Source of the DNA: Solirubrobacterales bacterium | GTDB taxonomy: Bacteria > Actinomycetota > Thermoleophilia > Solirubrobacterales > Solirubrobacteraceae | Direction: 5' to 3' | NCBI GenBank assembly: GCA_016215085.1 | Contig: JACRMD010000267.1 | Location: 1 to 13,217 of the forward strand | DNA: 13,217 nt | Shown: piece after piece, positions 1 to 7,703 of the stretch | Numbering within the stretch: the first letter of the stretch is position 1 | Layout: the number at the start of each line of letters is the position of its first letter | Position numbers and translations under genes: made by a program | The notes under the pieces: model-generated | What the model was told of the DNA's origin: nothing | What the model saw: only the letters and a program-made list of their open reading frames with translations | The model's database searches: none

Positions 1-1
1 C

Positions 2-220
2 GCCGTCGCCGACGGCGTCGTGCACGCGCGCGTGACCGCGCCGCCGGTCGACGGCAAGGCCAACGAGGCCCTGCGCAGGCTCCTGGCGCGCTCGCTGGGC
101 GTGCCCCGCTCGCGCGTCGCGGTGGTCCGCGGCCAGGCCTCGCGCGACAAGGCCGTCGAGGTCGACGGCCTCGCGGCCGAGGACGCGCTGCGGCGCCTCG
201 GCGAGATCGCGCGCAAGTAG
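2..220 (+). CDS. DUF167/YggU-family protein, C-terminal part
   Basis: This is the 3' end of a gene whose start lies left of the window; 72 residues are visible, and the family is usually about 95-100 residues. The signature V-T-A-P-P-V-D-G-K-A-N-E-A-L is followed by a helix, then SRVAVVRGQASRDKAVEV, which is the conserved second half of the small DUF167 (YggU) fold. The biochemical role of the family is not established; it is a small cytoplasmic alpha/beta protein often found beside yggT, yggS or cell-division genes. It reads in the same direction as the MCE operon and ends 83 bases before it, so co-transcription cannot be excluded. A functional link to MCE transport is not implied by the sequence. 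The family call is firm; function is unknown. Confidence 0.9.
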   Translation, partial: AVADGVVHARVTAPPVDGKANEALRRLLARSLGVPRSRVAVVRGQASRDKAVEVDGLAAEDALRRLGEIARK

Positions 221-303
221 GCGCAAGTTCTGCGGCGGACCCTCGTTGGGGGCTGTCGGGCCACGAGGAGAGGCCCACCACCCCGGTCAGGGATCGCTGC
301 GCT
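221..303. other. Intergenic leader before the MCE operon
   Basis: These 83 bases separate the DUF167 stop from the GTG of the first MCE gene. An imperfect hairpin can be drawn from CCTCG (241-245) plus TGG (247-249) pairing with CCA (261-263) plus CGAGG (264-268), with one bulged base. An AGGGA at 289-293 lies 10 bases before the GTG at 304 and is the likely ribosome-binding site. No convincing -10/-35 pair is visible, so whether the operon has its own promoter here is undecided. Confidence 0.35.
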
Positions 304-1683
304 GTGCTCCGGTCGACGCACCTCTCGAGGACACTCGCCATCGCCGCCATCGTGGTCGGCATCGCCGCGGTCGCGACCGTGCTGCTGCGCAGCGGCGCCA
401 CCGACTACACGGTCACCGCGCGCTTCCAGAACGCCAGCCAGCTGGTGAAGGGCAACCTCGTGCAGGTCGCCGGCCTGGAGATCGGCCAGGTCACCGACAT
501 CGACCTCACGCCCGACGGCGAGGCGGCGGTCAAGCTCAAGATCACGGACGACGACTACGCGCCGCTGCGCCGCGGCACGACCGCCGTCGTGCGGCAGGCC
601 TCGCTCTCGGGCGTCGCCAACCGCTACGTCGACCTGCACCTGCCGCCGGGGTCGGGCGGCCCGACGATCGACGACGGCGGCGTGCTGCCCGCCGACAAGA
701 CGACCAGCGCCGTCGACCTCGACCAGCTCTTCAACACCTTCGACCCGCGCACGCGCAAGGCGCTGAGCCGCCTGTTCCGCGGCTCGGCCGACCAGTGGCG
801 CGGCGCCGGGCCCGAGGCCAACGCCGGCTTCGCGTACCTCGACCCGTCGCTGGCCGCCTCCAGTCGCCTCTTCCGCGAGCTCAACCGCGACCAGCCGTCG
901 CTCGAGCGGTTCCTCAAGAGCTCCTCGGGCCTGGTCACCGACGTGGCCGAGCGCCGCGCCGACCTGGCCGGCCTGATCGACCACCTCGCCACGACGACCA
1001 ACGCGATCGCCGCCCGCCGCGGCGACCTCGGCGAGTCGATCGTGCGCCTGCCCGACTTCATGCGCCGCGCGAACACGACGTTCGTGAACCTGCGCGCGAC
1101 GCTCGACGACCTCGAGCCGCTCGTCGACGAGTCCAAGCCGGTCGCCAAGAAGCTGCGGCCGTTCCTCGCGGAGCTGCGCCCGCTGGCCAACGACGCCCGC
1201 CCGACGCTGCGCGACCTCGCGGCGCTGACCCGCCAGGCCGGCGCCGACAACGACCTCGTCGAGCTCACGCGCGGCGCGGTGCCGCTGCGCGACATCGCGG
1301 TCGGCAGGGTCGACCGCAACGGCAAGGAGCGCGAGGGCGCGCTGCCGGCGTCGACCAAGGCGCTGGCGCAGTCGTGGCCCGAGCTGGCGACCGCCCGGCC
1401 CTACGCGCCCGACCTCACCGGCTGGTTCGACGACTTCAGCCACTCCGGCGTCTACGACGCGCTCGGCGGCGGCTCGCGCGCCGCGGCCCACGTCAACGGC
1501 TTCACCAACGTCAACGGCGTCCTGCAGCCCGTGCCGCCGGAGCTGCGCCAGGCGCTGTTCGAGAAGGTCGCCTCGCTGGGCCAGCGCAGCCGCTGCCCGG
1601 GCGCGATCGAGCGCGGCGCGACCCCGAAGGACCTGCCCGAGGACTTCCCGTGCGACCGCAGCGAGGTGCCGCTCGGGCCATGA
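304..1683 (+). CDS. MCE family protein, subunit 1 of 6
   Basis: A 459-residue predicted subunit of an MCE lipid/sterol transport complex, anchored in the membrane and facing outward. A hydrophobic helix (about residues 10-28) is followed by the MCE/MlaD beta-barrel domain (about 35-113; core V-K-G-N-L-V-Q-V-A-G-L-E-I-G-Q-V). The shared F-x-x-F-D-P-R-T-R-K motif is at 143-152, then a long helical region with repeated L/R-P segments and a C-terminal tail. C431 and C450 are the only cysteines. The GTG at 304 is the first usable start and has a weak AGGGA upstream. Its stop overlaps the next start as ATGA (1680-1683), indicating translational coupling. It occupies the mceA position of actinobacterial operons, but no yrbE gene precedes it. 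The family is certain; letter assignment and cargo are unknown. Confidence 0.93.
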   Translation: MLRSTHLSRTLAIAAIVVGIAAVATVLLRSGATDYTVTARFQNASQLVKGNLVQVAGLEIGQVTDIDLTPDGEAAVKLKITDDDYAPLRRGTTAVVRQASLSGVANRYVDLHLPPGSGGPTIDDGGVLPADKTTSAVDLDQLFNTFDPRTRKALSRLFRGSADQWRGAGPEANAGFAYLDPSLAASSRLFRELNRDQPSLERFLKSSSGLVTDVAERRADLAGLIDHLATTTNAIAARRGDLGESIVRLPDFMRRANTTFVNLRATLDDLEPLVDESKPVAKKLRPFLAELRPLANDARPTLRDLAALTRQAGADNDLVELTRGAVPLRDIAVGRVDRNGKEREGALPASTKALAQSWPELATARPYAPDLTGWFDDFSHSGVYDALGGGSRAAAHVNGFTNVNGVLQPVPPELRQALFEKVASLGQRSRCPGAIERGATPKDLPEDFPCDRSEVPLGP

Positions 1684-3287
1684 GGCGGATCGCGGGCATC
1701 GTCTGCGTCGTGGGCGTCGCCGTGGCGTTCTGGTTCGTCGCCGCCGGCTCGGGCGACAAGCAGGACGACCGGTTCTGGGTCGAGCTCGACAACGCCTTCG
1801 GGCTCATCGAGGGCGGCGACCTCAAGATCGCCGGCGTCCGCGCGGGCAAGATCACCGACCTGCGCCTGGACGAGCGCACGCACCGCGCGAAGGTCGGCTT
1901 CCGCGTCGACCGCGACGGCTTCGGCTCGCTGCGCGCCGACGCCCGCTGCGACGCCCGGCCGCAGTCGCTCATCGGCGAGTACTTCCTGGACTGCCAGCCC
2001 GGCACGTCGGAGCGGCGCATGCGCCCCGGCGACGTCATCCCGGTGCAGCGGACGAGCTCGACGATCGCGCCCGACCTCATCAACAACATCATGCGCCGCC
2101 CGTACCGCGAGCGCTTCTCGATCATCCTCGGCGAGCTCGGCGCCGCCGTCGCCGGCCGCGGCGACCAGCTCGGCAAGGCGATCGAGCGCGCCCACCCGGC
2201 GCTGCGCGAGACCGACCGCGTGCTGGCCAAGCTGGCCGACCAGAACCGCACGATCCAGCAGCTGGTGACCGACGCCGACGCGGTGGTCGGCGACCTCAGC
2301 GCCAACCGCAAGGACGTCGGGCGCTTCGTCGGCGAGGCGCGCGACACCGCGCGGGCGTCGGCCGAGCGCCGCCGCGAGCTGGCCGAGGGCTTCCGCCGGC
2401 TCCCCGCGTTCCTGGCCGAGCTGCAGCGCACGATGCCCGCGCTGGGCACCGTCGCGCGCGAGCAGACCCCGGCGCTGCGCAACCTCAGCGCGTCGTCGAA
2501 GCGGCTCGAGGAGCTCTTCGACCGCCTCGGCCCGTTCGCCGACGCCTCGCGCCCCGCGTTCGACGCGCTTGGCGAGGCGTCCAAGACCGGCCGCCAGGCG
2601 ATGGCCAAGGCCGGCCCGGTGGTGGACGAGCTCGGGAAGTTCGCGCCGGGCGTCCCCGAGCTCGGCAAGAACCTGGCGATCGTGCTCGAGCACCTCGACG
2701 ACCGCAGGTGGGCGGTCGAGGACGACCCGCGCAGCCCGGGCGGCAAGGGCTACACGGGCCTCGAGGCGCTGCTGACCTACGTCTACGACCAGGTCATGTC
2801 GACCAACGTCTTCGACTCCAACGTCCACTACCTCAAGGTCGCGGTGATGGACACGGCGTGCGCGAACTACGCCGACGCCAAGAAGGTCCGCGACAACCCC
2901 GACCTGGAGAAGCAGTGCGGCGCCCGCATCGGGCCCAAGGCGCCCGGCGTCTTCGACGACGACCCGACGGCCGAGGACGAGAAGACGACGTCGGCGCGGC
3001 GCCTGCGCCACAAGACCGACCGCACGGCCGAGGCCGACGCGCCGGTGCGCCGCGACGAGGGGTCCAAGGACGACCGCCGCGACGAGGAGCAGCCGCGCAA
3101 GGACGCCGACCCGGAGAAGCCGGGCGTGCAGCTGCCCCAGATCCTGCCCGGCGGCCCGTCGCTGCCGCCGATCGAGGTGCCGACGCCGAAGGTGCCCGAC
3201 GTCCTGGGCGGCGACCGGCCGGCGCCGGCCGGCACGCCGCAGGTCGACACCAACAAGAAGCTCCTCGACTACCTGCTGGGGCCATGA
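1680..3287 (+). CDS. MCE family protein, subunit 2 of 6, with Pro-rich charged tail
   Basis: 535 residues. A short N-terminal membrane helix (about 4-21) is followed by an MCE domain (about 31-107) with the core E-G-G-D-L-K-I-A-G-V-R-A-G-K-I, then the shared A-G-R-G-D-Q-L helix start and a long helical stretch. After residue 420 comes a tail of about 115 residues, first acidic/basic (DDD, RRDE, KDDRRDEE) and then Pro-rich, ending in LLDYLLGP; such a tail is probably disordered and periplasmic. It is unusual in having two cysteine pairs: C90/C105 inside the MCE domain and C394/C413 before the tail. C9 lies in the membrane helix without a lipobox. The ATG at 1680 overlaps the previous stop, and its own stop overlaps the next ATG (3284-3287). 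Predicted subunit of the hetero-hexamer; cargo unknown. Confidence 0.93.
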   Translation: MRRIAGIVCVVGVAVAFWFVAAGSGDKQDDRFWVELDNAFGLIEGGDLKIAGVRAGKITDLRLDERTHRAKVGFRVDRDGFGSLRADARCDARPQSLIGEYFLDCQPGTSERRMRPGDVIPVQRTSSTIAPDLINNIMRRPYRERFSIILGELGAAVAGRGDQLGKAIERAHPALRETDRVLAKLADQNRTIQQLVTDADAVVGDLSANRKDVGRFVGEARDTARASAERRRELAEGFRRLPAFLAELQRTMPALGTVAREQTPALRNLSASSKRLEELFDRLGPFADASRPAFDALGEASKTGRQAMAKAGPVVDELGKFAPGVPELGKNLAIVLEHLDDRRWAVEDDPRSPGGKGYTGLEALLTYVYDQVMSTNVFDSNVHYLKVAVMDTACANYADAKKVRDNPDLEKQCGARIGPKAPGVFDDDPTAEDEKTTSARRLRHKTDRTAEADAPVRRDEGSKDDRRDEEQPRKDADPEKPGVQLPQILPGGPSLPPIEVPTPKVPDVLGGDRPAPAGTPQVDTNKKLLDYLLGP

Positions 3288-4846
3288 GGAAGCGCCGCGC
3301 CACCGGATCGATCGTCGCCAACCCCGTGCTCGTCGGGGCGGTCACCACGCTCGTGGTGCTCGTCGCGGTGTTCCTGGCCTACAACGCCAACAACGGCCTG
3401 CCGTTCGTGCCGACGCGGTCGCTGAAGGTGCAGATCGCCAACGGCGCCAACCTCGTGCCCGGCAACGAGGTCCGCTCGGGTGGCTTCCGCATCGGCGTCG
3501 TGGACGACATGACGCCGGTGCAGCTCCCCGGCGGCAAGGTCGGCGCCGAGCTGTCGCTCAAGCTCGACGAGAAGGCGGGCGACATCCCGGCCGACACGCG
3601 GGTCGTCATCCGGCCGCGCAGCGCCCTGGGCCTCAAGTACGTGGAGCTCGAGAAGGGCACGTCGAAGAAGACGATCGCCGACGGCGGCACGCTGCCCGCG
3701 AGCCAGGCCACGGTGCCCGTCGAGCTCGACGAGGTCTTCAACATGTTCAACAAGCCCACGCGCGACGCCGCGCAGGGCAACCTCCAGGGCTTCGGCGACG
3801 CGTTCGCCGGCCGCGGCCAGGACCTCGGCCGCGCCGTCGAGGGGCTGCCGCGCTTCTTCGGCGTGCTGCGGCCGGTCGCGAGCAACCTCGCCGCCCCGGA
3901 GACCGACCTCGACGGCTTCTTCCGCGAGCTGGCCGACACCGCGCGCGTCGTGCGGCCGGTCTCGAAGGTCAACGCGCGCCTGTTCACCGACATGGCGACG
4001 ACCTTCGAGGCGTTCTCGCGCGACGAGCGCAAGCTGCAGGACACGATCGGCAAGCAGCCGGAGACGCTGGCCACCGGCACCCGCTCGCTGCGCGTCCAGC
4101 GCCCGTTCCTGGAGCGCACCGCCGCGTTCTCGCGCGACTTCAACCGCGCGACCGTCGCCCTGCGCGGCGCGCTGCCGAACCTCAACAGCGCCCTGCGCGT
4201 CGGCACGCCGGTCACGCGCCGCAGCGTCGAGCTCTACGGGCCGCTGAAGGACACGATGGGCGCGCTGAAGGACCTGGCCGAGGCGCCGACCACCGCCGGC
4301 GCGCTGCGCGGCCTGGCGGCGACCGTCACCACGCTGCAGCCCCAGCTCCGCTACCTCGGCCCGTTCGTGACGGTCTGCAACACCTGGAACATGTTCTGGA
4401 CGTTCACGGCCGAGCACTTCACCGCGCCGGACTCGACGGGCGGCTCGGAGCGCGCGCTGCTGAACAACTCGGCCTCCCAGGACGACAGCGTCACGTCGAT
4501 GGGCGCCAACGAGTTCGCCAACGGCCAGAACGTCAGGCCCAACAACGGCGGCGTCCCGCAGTACCTGCACGGCAACACGTGGGGCAACATGGCGGTCGAC
4601 GCCGACGGCAACGCCAACTGCCAGGCCGGCCAGCCGGGCTACCTCGCCCGCGGCAACCGGTTCTCGCCGTACGGCAAGCGGTACGAGCGCGCGGTGGTCG
4701 ACACGCCCAAGGACGGCATCCCGACCATGGGCCCCAACTTCTCCAAGTTCAACAAGGACGGCAAGGGCTCGGGCAGCACCCTCACCCGCGTCCCCGAGGG
4801 CCAGACCTTCACCCCGGAGCCCGGTGGGAAGGGGATCAACCCGTGA
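3284..4846 (+). CDS. MCE family protein, subunit 3 of 6
   Basis: 520 residues. A basic N-terminus (RKRR) precedes a membrane helix (about 10-33), then an MCE domain (about 43-120) with the core V-P-G-N-E-V-R-S-G-G-F-R-I-G. The shared F-N-M-F-N-K-P-T-R-D motif and A-G-R-G-Q-D-L follow, leading into the helical segment. The C-terminal 155 residues differ from the sister proteins: they are rich in Asn, Gly and aromatic residues (CNTWNMFWTF region) and carry C365 and C446, the only cysteines. This part should fold outside the membrane and may be a cargo- or partner-specific cap. The ATG overlaps the previous stop by 4 bases; the 3' end overlaps the following GTG. Together with its neighbours it most likely forms one wall of a lipid tunnel; this role is by family analogy. 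Confidence 0.93.
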   Translation: MRKRRATGSIVANPVLVGAVTTLVVLVAVFLAYNANNGLPFVPTRSLKVQIANGANLVPGNEVRSGGFRIGVVDDMTPVQLPGGKVGAELSLKLDEKAGDIPADTRVVIRPRSALGLKYVELEKGTSKKTIADGGTLPASQATVPVELDEVFNMFNKPTRDAAQGNLQGFGDAFAGRGQDLGRAVEGLPRFFGVLRPVASNLAAPETDLDGFFRELADTARVVRPVSKVNARLFTDMATTFEAFSRDERKLQDTIGKQPETLATGTRSLRVQRPFLERTAAFSRDFNRATVALRGALPNLNSALRVGTPVTRRSVELYGPLKDTMGALKDLAEAPTTAGALRGLAATVTTLQPQLRYLGPFVTVCNTWNMFWTFTAEHFTAPDSTGGSERALLNNSASQDDSVTSMGANEFANGQNVRPNNGGVPQYLHGNTWGNMAVDADGNANCQAGQPGYLARGNRFSPYGKRYERAVVDTPKDGIPTMGPNFSKFNKDGKGSGSTLTRVPEGQTFTPEPGGKGINP

Positions 4847-6378
4847 GGCGCAACCAGCGGCGCGGCATGCCGAACGTCCTCGCCGGCCTGGTGGCGCTGG
4901 CGCTCATCGCGGTGGTGACGTACTTCGGCTTCACCAAGAGCGTCCCGTTCCGGGACCACTTCGAGGTCAAGGCGGCGTTCCGCAGCGCCAACAACATCCG
5001 CCCCGACTCGCCCGTGCGCATCGCCGGCGTGACGGTCGGCAAGGTCACGCGCGTCGAGCGCGGCGACCCGGGCGCCTCCAACGCGACCGTCGTGCTGCGC
5101 ATCGACAAGAAGGGCCTGCCGATCCACGAGGACGCCACGGCGGCGATCCGCCCGCGCATCTTCCTGGAGGGCAACTTCTTCGTCGACCTCCAGCCGGGCT
5201 CGCCGTCGGCCAAGGCCCTCGGCGACGGCGACACGATCCCGGTCAACCAGACCTCGTCGCCGGTGCAGATCGACCAGGTGCTGACGACGCTGCAGGCCGA
5301 CACCCGCAAGCAGCTGCAGACGCTGCTGGACGAGTACTCGCGCGGCATCTCGGGCGAGGGCGCTGACGGCTTCCGCAGGTCCACCAAGTACTGGGAGCCG
5401 GCGTACCGCGACGGCGCGATCGTCGCCGACGCACAGCAGGGCGAGCGCCCGCACGACCTGTCGGGCTACATCGACAGCGCCGGCACCGTCGCGGGGGCGC
5501 TGGACCGCAACCCGCGCCAGCTGCAGGACCTCATCACCGACTTCAACGCCACCGCGCGCGCGTTCGCGAGCAACGACCGGCAGCTCACCGCGGCGATCGG
5601 CGAGCTGCCGCGGACGCTGCGCGCCGGCTACAGCGCGCTGGGCGCGCTCAACGCCGCGTTCCCGGCGACGCGCCGGCTGGTCCGCGACCTGCGCCCGGCC
5701 GTGCGCTCCTCGGGCCCGGCGCTGGAGGCCTCCACGCCGTTCGTCCGGCAGCTGCGCGGCCTGGTCCAGAAGAGCGAGCTGCGCGGCCTCGTCGCCGACC
5801 TGCGCCCGACCGTGCCGGACCTCGCCCGGCTGCAGCGCGCCACGGTCCCGCTCTACGAGCAGGTCCGCGCGGCGTCGAGCTGCCAGAACGAGGTCATCCT
5901 CCCCTGGACGCACGACAAGATCGAGGACAAGACCTTCCCGACCAAGTACAAGGTCTACGAGGAGGCGACGAAGCCGCTCGGCGGCCTGGCCGGCGAGAGC
6001 CGCTCGGGCGACGCCAACGGCCAGTGGTTCCGCGTCCTGGTCGGCGGCCCGGTCATGGCCTACCCGCTGGGCACCGACCGGTTCTTCCTGACCAGTGCGC
6101 CGCTGCTCGGCACCAACCCGCCCAAGCCGCAGGCCCGCACGCCGCTGCGCCCCGACGTGCCGTGCGAGACCCAGGAGCGGCCGGACCTGCGCACCGTGCC
6201 CGGCCCGGCGCCCGAGGGCAGGCGCGTCCAGATCTCGCCCGGCAACGAGGGCAAGTGGGCCGCGATGGTCGAGAAGGCCACCGACCAGCTGCGCAAGCAG
6301 GTCAAGGAGCAGAAGCTCGACCTGCGCGTCTCGACCAAGCCGATCACCAAGGACGTCCTGGAGGGGCTCGGCAAGTGA
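4843..6378 (+). CDS. MCE family protein, subunit 4 of 6
   Basis: 511 residues from GTG 4843, preceded by a good AAGGGGAT Shine-Dalgarno (4829-4836) and overlapping the previous stop as GTGA. An in-frame ATG at 4867 is an alternative start, but it would lose the basic RRNQRR flank of the membrane helix (about 9-29). The MCE domain covers about 38-115 (core R-P-D-S-P-V-R-I-A-G-V-T-V-G-K-V). After the shared L-Q-A-D-T-R-K motif the usual GRG-DL element is replaced by SGEGADGF and an extra stretch containing KYWEPAYRDGAIV and a PHDLSGYI segment, which marks this subunit type. C347 and C441 are the only cysteines and bracket an aromatic C-terminal domain. A lipid or sterol transport role is inferred from the family. 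Confidence 0.93.
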   Translation: MRRNQRRGMPNVLAGLVALALIAVVTYFGFTKSVPFRDHFEVKAAFRSANNIRPDSPVRIAGVTVGKVTRVERGDPGASNATVVLRIDKKGLPIHEDATAAIRPRIFLEGNFFVDLQPGSPSAKALGDGDTIPVNQTSSPVQIDQVLTTLQADTRKQLQTLLDEYSRGISGEGADGFRRSTKYWEPAYRDGAIVADAQQGERPHDLSGYIDSAGTVAGALDRNPRQLQDLITDFNATARAFASNDRQLTAAIGELPRTLRAGYSALGALNAAFPATRRLVRDLRPAVRSSGPALEASTPFVRQLRGLVQKSELRGLVADLRPTVPDLARLQRATVPLYEQVRAASSCQNEVILPWTHDKIEDKTFPTKYKVYEEATKPLGGLAGESRSGDANGQWFRVLVGGPVMAYPLGTDRFFLTSAPLLGTNPPKPQARTPLRPDVPCETQERPDLRTVPGPAPEGRRVQISPGNEGKWAAMVEKATDQLRKQVKEQKLDLRVSTKPITKDVLEGLGK

Positions 6379-7700
6379 GGGCGATCCGCAAGCACCTCGT
6401 CGACTTCGGGGCCATCATCGCCCTCGCGGTGGTCGCGCTGGCCGTGGGCGGCTACATCCTGGCCAACCAGCGGCTGCGCTTCCCGTTCCTGGAGGAGAAG
6501 CCGTTCCAGATCAAGGCCGAGCTGTCGACCGCGCAGGCCGTGACGCCCGGCCAGGGGCAGACGGTACGCGTCTCTGGCGTGCGCGTCGGCGACATCTCGA
6601 AGGTCGACCTGGTCGAGGGCCGGGCGGTCGTCACGCTCGACCTCGACCCGGAGTTCAAGGACCTCGTCCACACCGACGCCACCGCGCTGCTGCGGCCCAA
6701 GACCGGCCTCAAGGACATGTTCCTGGAGCTCGACCCGGGCTCGCGCAGGGCGCCGCTGGCCAAGGCGGGGTGGACCATGCCGGTGCGCTCGACGCTGCCG
6801 GACGTCAACCCCGACGAGGTGCTCGCGTCGCTGGACGCCGACACGCGCGACTACCTGAAGCTGCTCGTCGACGGCGCCGGCACCGGCCTCAAGGGCCGCG
6901 GCGACGACCTGCGCGAGACCTTCGCCCGCTTCGAGCCCACGCACCGCGACCTCGCGCGCGTCTCGAGCGCGGTCGCCGAGCGCCACGCCAACCTGCGGCG
7001 GCTGGTCACCAGCCTGCGCGACCTCAACGGCGAGCTGGCCTCGCGCGACGACGACCTCGCGCAGCTCGTCGACAGCTCCGCCGCGGTGTTCCGCGCCTTC
7101 GCCTCGGAGGAGCGCAACGTCGGCCGCTCGGTGCAGGAGCTGCCCGGCGCGCTGCGCACCACGACGCGGACGCTCGGCGACGTCGAGTCCTTCGCGAAGG
7201 TGCTCAAGCCGTCGGCCGACACGATCCGCCCGGCGGTGCGCAAGCTCGACCACGCCAACCGCGCGCTGCTGCCGCTGGCCAAGGAGGCCATGCCCGAGGT
7301 GCGCGACGAGATCCGCCCGTTCGTGCGCGAGTCGCGCCCGGTCGTGCGCAAGCTGCGCCCCGACGCGAAGTCGCTGGCCGACGCGACGCCGGACCTGACG
7401 CGCTCCTTCACCGTCCTCAACCACCTGTTCAACATGGTGGGCTTCAACAAGGACGGTCGCGAGGACCCGGGCAAGGCCTCGCGCGACGAGGGCTTCCTCT
7501 TCTGGATCGCGTGGCTCAACCACAACGGCGCCGCGCTGTTCTCGAGCTCCGACGCCAACGGGCCGTTCCGCCCGGTGACGATCGGCGCGACGTGCTCGAT
7601 CGCCAAGCAGCAGGTCGAGGAAGAGGACCCCAGCGGGCAGCTGGGCCTGGTCCTCGGCCCGCTCCTCCTCGACAACGCGCTCTGCGGGGACAACAAGTAG
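6375..7700 (+). CDS. MCE family protein, subunit 5 of 6
   Basis: 441 residues, the shortest of the six. The GTG at 6375 overlaps the previous stop (GTGA) and has a strong GGAGGGG (6360-6366) 8 bases upstream. A membrane helix (about 8-27) is followed by an MCE domain (about 41-118) whose core reads T-V-R-V-S-G-V-R-V-G-D-I. Then come L-D-A-D-T-R-D-Y-L, K-G-R-G-D-D-L and a long amphipathic helical region rich in R/D/L with repeated R-P motifs. The tail is short: C407 and C437, the only cysteines, lie within the last 35 residues. No lipobox is seen, so it is not an obvious MceE/LprK-type lipoprotein although it sits in the fifth position. A TAG stop and 3 bases separate it from the last subunit. 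Confidence 0.93.
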   Translation: MRAIRKHLVDFGAIIALAVVALAVGGYILANQRLRFPFLEEKPFQIKAELSTAQAVTPGQGQTVRVSGVRVGDISKVDLVEGRAVVTLDLDPEFKDLVHTDATALLRPKTGLKDMFLELDPGSRRAPLAKAGWTMPVRSTLPDVNPDEVLASLDADTRDYLKLLVDGAGTGLKGRGDDLRETFARFEPTHRDLARVSSAVAERHANLRRLVTSLRDLNGELASRDDDLAQLVDSSAAVFRAFASEERNVGRSVQELPGALRTTTRTLGDVESFAKVLKPSADTIRPAVRKLDHANRALLPLAKEAMPEVRDEIRPFVRESRPVVRKLRPDAKSLADATPDLTRSFTVLNHLFNMVGFNKDGREDPGKASRDEGFLFWIAWLNHNGAALFSSSDANGPFRPVTIGATCSIAKQQVEEEDPSGQLGLVLGPLLLDNALCGDNK

Positions 7701-7703
7701 GCC

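Noticed and set aside
246..1679. Frame extending subunit 2 upstream over subunit 1
   Set aside because: The part before 1680 is Arg/Pro-rich noise overlapping the real subunit 1; the ATGA overlap and membrane helix set the start at 1680.
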